A stretch of DNA of 64,000 nt, taken from Pseudomonadota bacterium (lineage in GTDB: Bacteria > Pseudomonadota > Gammaproteobacteria > Burkholderiales > Rhodocyclaceae). Position 1 is the stretch's first letter. Each line of letters starts with the position of its first letter. Shown here one piece after another: positions 63,007 to 64,000 of this stretch. The notes beneath the pieces are model-generated. The model saw only the letters and a program-made list of their open reading frames with translations, was not told the origin of the DNA and did not search any database. Made by a program: the position numbers and the translations under genes. Location of the stretch: positions 1 to 64,000 of the forward strand of contig JAGTRU010000008.1 of NCBI GenBank assembly GCA_018261905.1. Reading direction: 5' to 3'.

Positions 63007-64000
63007 CCCACCATCCTCTTCAGTTCCAGCAGTTCACGCACAATCCCGCTTTGCACCTCGGCTAGCTCAATCTCGTCCACGTCTCCCACCTCGGCCCGAA
63101 TCAGCCGATCCAGAATCACGCCGGGCTTGTCGTACTTCACTTCCTCGAACACGTCTTCCTTGTAATGGGAAAGTGAAAGGTCGTAGCCTTCGGCCTCGAT
63201 TTCGTGGCGCGGCACCATGAAGCATTTGGCCGTGCGGCTGTTGTCGGTTACGGCATTACGGGCGCGGTATTTGGCGACGATGTCGAGTAGGTCGCCATAG
63301 CCTTCCTGTTTGCTACGCTTGTCGTCGAGGCTATAGCCGTCGGCCTGCATTTCGTAGAACCAGACGTGTTCGGTGGCTGGTCTGTCGACCTTGTCCTTCG
63401 CCCCATAAACCTTGGTGAATAGCATAATGGCGGTGCTGACCCCAGCATAGGGCTTGAAGACGCCGCTGGGCAGAGTGATGACGGCCTTGAGGTCGCAGCG
63501 CTCGACCAACAGTTGGCGTAGGGTCTTGAAGGCGCCGCCGGAACCGAAGAGCACGCCTTGCGGCACGATGACGCAGGCGGTGCCGCCTATTTTGAGCAAA
63601 CGGTAGATGTTCTCGACAAAGAGCAGTTCGGTCTTGGTGGTGGCGAGTTGCAGGTTTTCGTTGATGTCACCCTTGTCGATGCTGCCGGTGAAGGGCGGGT
63701 TGGCCATCACGATGTGGTACTCGCCTTCCTCGTTGTAGCCCTTGGAGAGCGTGTCCTGGTAGTCGATATGCGGCTCGTCGATGCCGTGCATCATCAGGTT
63801 CATCAGCCCCAGGCGCACCATAGTGGCGTCGATGTCGTAGCCCCAGAGGGATTCCTGCAGGATTTCCTGAGCGTCGGCGGTGAGGCTGGCGGCGACCGAG
63901 GTGCGCACAAAGCCGTCTTCGTCGGGGACGAGGTTTTTGCTGCCGGCCCGGATGGCGAGCTGGGTAACGATGTATTGGTAGGCGCCGAGCAGAAAGCCGC
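63003..64000 (-). CDS. hsdM: Type I restriction-modification methyltransferase subunit, 5' end outside window
   Basis: N6-adenine methyltransferase subunit of a type I system. About 332 codons are inside the window; the frame runs off the right edge. The catalytic NPPF motif (MANPPFTGSIDKG) is present, and the SAM motif I would lie at the window edge, just before GFLLGAYQYIVTQLAIRAG. The C-terminus ends VRELLELKRMVG and overlaps hsdS by 4 nt. The partner hsdR is not visible here and must be elsewhere or absent. Confidence 0.93.
   Translation of the reverse strand, partial: GFLLGAYQYIVTQLAIRAGSKNLVPDEDGFVRTSVAASLTADAQEILQESLWGYDIDATMVRLGLMNLMMHGIDEPHIDYQDTLSKGYNEEGEYHIVMANPPFTGSIDKGDINENLQLATTKTELLFVENIYRLLKIGGTACVIVPQGVLFGSGGAFKTLRQLLVERCDLKAVITLPSGVFKPYAGVSTAIMLFTKVYGAKDKVDRPATEHVWFYEMQADGYSLDDKRSKQEGYGDLLDIVAKYRARNAVTDNSRTAKCFMVPRHEIEAEGYDLSLSHYKEDVFEEVKYDKPGVILDRLIRAEVGDVDEIELAEVQSGIVRELLELKRMVG

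Overview
The window is a high-G+C chromosomal segment of a betaproteobacterium, most likely of the Rhodocyclales (Dechloromonas/Azonexus/Azospira-like). I infer this from protein style and from conserved gene blocks: hemA..prfA-prmC-grxD, ribBA-ribH-nusB-thiL-pgpA, mutM/TPR-lolB-ispE-tRNA-Gln-prs-rplY-pth-ychF, M16-M16-rsmD-coaD-fdx beside ftsY-ftsE-ftsX, and coaE-zapD-yacG. No species can be named from the sequence alone. No rRNA, CRISPR array, insertion sequence or prophage was seen.

Layout. 1-6.5 kb: the end of argH, an OsmC-like gene, then hemA, prfA, prmC and grxD on the minus strand, with a receiver-GGDEF gene inserted in the opposite direction between hemA and prfA. 6.6-10.4 kb: a complete sulfate importer operon (sbp-cysT-cysW-cysA). 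10.6-15.8 kb: a Pal-like lipoprotein, an orphan HicA-like protein, pgpA, thiL, nusB, ribH, ribBA and a YceI protein. 15.9-19.2 kb: a membrane spermidine-synthase-like protein and a PAS-GGDEF-EAL protein. 19.2-26.9 kb: the ychF to mutM housekeeping block with one tRNA-Gln(UUG). 27-29 kb: a bacterial dynamin-like GTPase. 29.2-34.3 kb: a visibly AT-richer signalling island with a CheX-like protein, a PAS-GGDEF cyclase and a CheY-like receiver on one strand, and a CBS-domain histidine kinase with a double-receiver regulator on the other. 34.4-41.3 kb: ferredoxin, coaD, rsmD, a pair of M16 peptidases, ftsY, ftsE and ftsX. 41.3-49.9 kb: accessory genes (Tat FAD oxidoreductase, M48 protease, SWIM-SNF2 helicase, J-domain protein, NamZ-like muramidase, DOMON-like protein). 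50-58.3 kb: trpB2, a SPOR protein, coaE, zapD, yacG, a Nudix-ThiE fusion, an AAA ATPase, mltA, and an ammonium transporter behind a sigma-54-type promoter.

The most unusual region is the right end (58.6-64 kb). The type I modification genes hsdM (cut by the window edge) and hsdS are tightly coupled to an ABC/SMC-like AAA ATPase and an HNH endonuclease. Together they look like a Septu-like effector pair attached to a type I restriction-modification locus, and HsdS carries an extra C-terminal domain of about 130 residues. hsdR is not in the window.

Other points worth attention are a 122-bp in-frame insertion at the ftsE/ftsX junction that creates a 41-codon ORF coupled at both ends, a RibBA whose second domain has no zinc-binding cysteines, an 18-bp perfect inverted repeat between prs and rplY, and repeated use of 4-nt stop/start overlaps with ATG, GTG or TTG starts.
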